Shown piece by piece: positions 58,262 to 59,404 of a stretch of DNA of 59,404 nucleotides. The translations under genes were made by a program, and so were the position numbers. The DNA comes from an uncultured Prevotellaceae bacterium (GTDB lineage Bacteria > Bacteroidota > Bacteroidia > Bacteroidales > Bacteroidaceae), in contig CADACW010000015.1 of NCBI GenBank assembly GCA_902786565.1, positions 1-59,404 of the forward strand. Direction: 5' to 3'. The number at the start of each line of letters is the position of its first letter. Position 1 is the stretch's first letter. The notes under the pieces were generated by a model. That model was given only the letters and a program-made list of their open reading frames with translations. It was not told where the DNA came from and made no database searches.

Positions 58262-58704
58262 AGTGTGATGTCGTTGATGCTGTTCATCACTTGAATGAAC
58301 ATACTTGGAGAAAAAGGAATGTCCTTTTCATTCTTGTCGTTGGCAAAATAAGAAAAGGACGTCTCTGAGAGAACAATACCAGCATCTGTCTCGTCCGACT
58401 TGAAGTCAAGGTAAAGATTACCATCGACGTCTGGAAACAGCAGCCATGACATAATGTCCTTTTCCTTGCATTGGTGCAGCACGGCACGCATGTTATTTAT
58501 GACTGCCGGGTGAATGGGCTTGGCGTTGTTGCCCTCCCATCCCTCCTTGAGCAAGCTCAGACGCTCTAATCGGGCCTCCATTTTGTCAATTGGCGTGCTG
58601 CTATAGATGTCCTCATAAAGTTTGTCTGCAAGCCATTTCTTGTTGTCATAGCTTAACGGAACGAGAAGATTCCAAATAGTGTCTATAGGAAGTGTTGCTT
58701 GCAT
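58258..58704 (-). CDS. Unrecognised GWEG-motif protein, first gene of a two-gene module
   Basis: 148 residues, soluble. The central signature is LSLLKEGWEGNNAKPIHPAV, followed by SWLLFPDVDGNLYLDFKSDE, a pattern (L..L..GW(D/E)G..A.PI.....i, then P..DG...L.f) seen in small uncharacterised bacterial proteins. Its promoter is clear (58753-58783). It starts the pair and overlaps the next gene by 4 bp. No enzymatic motif is visible. A toxin-antitoxin or defence role is possible but unsupported. Confidence 0.65.
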   Translation of the reverse strand: MQATLPIDTIWNLLVPLSYDNKKWLADKLYEDIYSSTPIDKMEARLERLSLLKEGWEGNNAKPIHPAVINNMRAVLHQCKEKDIMSWLLFPDVDGNLYLDFKSDETDAGIVLSETSFSYFANDKNEKDIPFSPSMFIQVMNSINDITL

Positions 58705-58752
58705 TTCTTTTAGTGTTTAAGTGATTCCGGCCCTTTGTGTCGCCGTCGCCTG

Positions 58753-58783
58753 CAAAATTAAGGAAAAAGTCCGAAACGTGCAA
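58753..58783 (-). promoter_or_regulatory. Promoter of the GWEG two-gene module
   Basis: Minus strand: TTG (complement of 58781-58783), a 20-nt spacer and TAATTTTG (complement of 58753-58760), about 50 bp before the start codon. Confidence 0.65.
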
Positions 58784-58813
58784 GTGATTCCGAGATTATT
58801 TTCCCGTCAAGTA

Positions 58814-58854
58814 CAAAAAAAGTGCCGCCGTTCCCATTCGGAGCGGCGGCACTT
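58814..58854 (-). terminator. Intrinsic terminator after the acidic small peptide gene
   Basis: AAGTGCCGCCG (58820-58830) pairs over 11 bp with CGGCGGCACTT (58844-58854). On the minus strand it is followed by TTTTTTTGTAC. It sits 19 bp past the small-peptide stop codon and isolates it from the GWEG module. Confidence 0.85.
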
Positions 58855-58872
58855 GTTCGCGTGTGTTGTCCG

Positions 58873-59067
58873 TTAGAATTCTTCCTCTTCCTCCTCATCG
58901 TCCCAGACGGTGTTGCGGCGGGAGAGGTTGCCACTGGTGATGCCACTACCCAGGTCAGGGGCCGTCTGCGTGTTGAATCCTGCTGTGGGGTCACCGCTTA
59001 CGGCAATCATCTGCTGGAGAGTAAGAGTGACCACGGTGGTCATTGGCTTCTGATATGTTGTCTTCAT
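58873..59067 (-). CDS. Small peptide with acidic C-terminus
   Basis: 64 residues. The N-terminus (MKTTYQKPMTTVVTLTLQQM) resembles that of many short Prevotella/Bacteroides peptides of unknown function that start MKK.Y.KP...VV.L....M. A glycine/proline/serine-rich middle (GDPTAGFNTQTAPDLGSGIT) leads to LSRRNTVW and DDEEEEEEF. No secretion signal is evident. It starts 41 bp after the stop of the surface protein to its right and ends in a strong terminator, so the two may be one transcript. Precursor peptide, regulator or secreted product are all possible. Confidence 0.7.
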   Translation of the reverse strand: MKTTYQKPMTTVVTLTLQQMIAVSGDPTAGFNTQTAPDLGSGITSGNLSRRNTVWDDEEEEEEF

Positions 59068-59108
59068 AATTCTTTTCCTTTCTTTTCTTTTTTAGGTTAT
59101 ACTTCAGT

Positions 59109-59404
59109 TTACTTCACCAGCATCTTCTTGCCGTTCATGATGTAGAGGCCCTTCGTGGGCTGTGCCACACGGCGGCCCTGCAGGTCGTAGACCTCATTAG
59201 GCATTGTGAATTGTGAATTCTGAATTGAAGAGATGCCAGTAGTCTCGCCGAACAGACCGATGAACGAGCGGGCAGGAGCCACGTCGGCAGGCAGATAAGC
59301 CGTGTTGGGCGCACCCGGATTTTTCCGTGGCTGACCTCCACAGACCCGCATGACTGCATAAGCAAGGGTAAAACCAGTCATCCATATATCTTGCAGACTC
59401 TGTA
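59109..59404 (-). CDS. C-terminal end of a secreted surface protein, cut by window edge
   Basis: The frame is open from the window end ([20 protein letters not shown]) and finishes [20 protein letters not shown], then MNGKKMLVK. This tail (VYDLQGRRV, then KGLYIxNGKK) is the Prevotella-type C-terminal element also found at 1870, 9906 and 34507. The first ATG in the window lies inside the frame and is not a true start. [16 protein letters not shown] resembles the linkers before such tails. The main domain lies outside the window. Confidence 0.7.
   Translation of the reverse strand, partial: QSLQDIWMTGFTLAYAVMRVCGGQPRKNPGAPNTAYLPADVAPARSFIGLFGETTGISSIQNSQFTMPNEVYDLQGRRVAQPTKGLYIMNGKKMLVK

Noticed and set aside
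1-59404. tRNA and rRNA genes
   Set aside because: Gaps between genes were read for cloverleaf-like sequences and rRNA motifs; none was seen. A covariance search could still reveal one.

Overview
The window reads as chromosomal DNA from a Bacteroidales bacterium, most likely Prevotella or a close relative. The evidence is the many promoters of the Bacteroidetes sigma-A type (TTTG, 19-21 nt, TAnnTTTG), BspA-like leucine-rich surface proteins, Prevotella-style C-terminal tails (YDLQGR...GKK), dockerin-bearing secreted proteins, a hybrid two-component system and a 13-gene division/cell-wall (dcw) cluster in Bacteroidetes order. No complete insertion sequence, rRNA or tRNA gene was seen.

Layout. 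0-5.4 kb: a TPR regulator cut by the window edge, a BspA-like protein, a CotH-like lipoprotein and a dockerin gene destroyed by an IS1380-type remnant. 5.5-8.3 kb: a three-gene membrane operon (GT-C-like protein, UbiA-type prenyltransferase, HAD phosphatase) that looks like a polyprenyl-phospho-pentose pathway. 8.3-9.7 kb: fabG with a TetR regulator. 9.9-19 kb: surface proteins (BspA-like; InlB-repeat/cohesin-like/dockerin), a PAP2 phosphatase, a Wzi-type capsule protein, a lipoprotein and a GH16 enzyme. 19-21.1 kb: an AT-richer AAA ATPase/DUF4276 pair beside a relaxase scrap. 21.2-25.9 kb: glycan genes and a sugar kinase fused to a RapZ C-terminal domain. 26-36.7 kb: HD-domain protein, SPOUT methyltransferase, CapD/FlaA1-like dehydratase, nagB, M6 protease, greA, class I fumarase and a pectate-lyase-like protein. 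36.8-53.8 kb: the dcw operon on the minus strand, mraZ-rsmH-ftsL-ftsI-murE-mraY-murD-ftsW-murG-murC-ftsQ-ftsA-ftsZ, ending with a GH43-like gene one base after ftsZ. 54-59.4 kb: a short hybrid sensor kinase/AraC regulator, a candidate small RNA, a LytTR response regulator, an unrecognised two-gene module, an acidic small peptide and a surface protein cut by the window end.

The most distinctive feature is the intergenic repeats. One family, with core GAAGACA(G/T)AATAACAnAnGAACA, occurs downstream of three plus-strand genes and, inverted, in the presumed 5' leader of the LytTR gene. That gene therefore sits between arrays that are complementary to each other, so its mRNA could form long 5'-3' duplexes. 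Other families are a GATAAGTGCCACTTATC palindrome cluster (two loci), a TTCTCGC..GCGATTAAGAGTT repeat (two loci in opposite orientation), CGTTATCACG repeats inside the dcw operon and several local tandem repeats. All identifications come from reading motifs; no database search was run.
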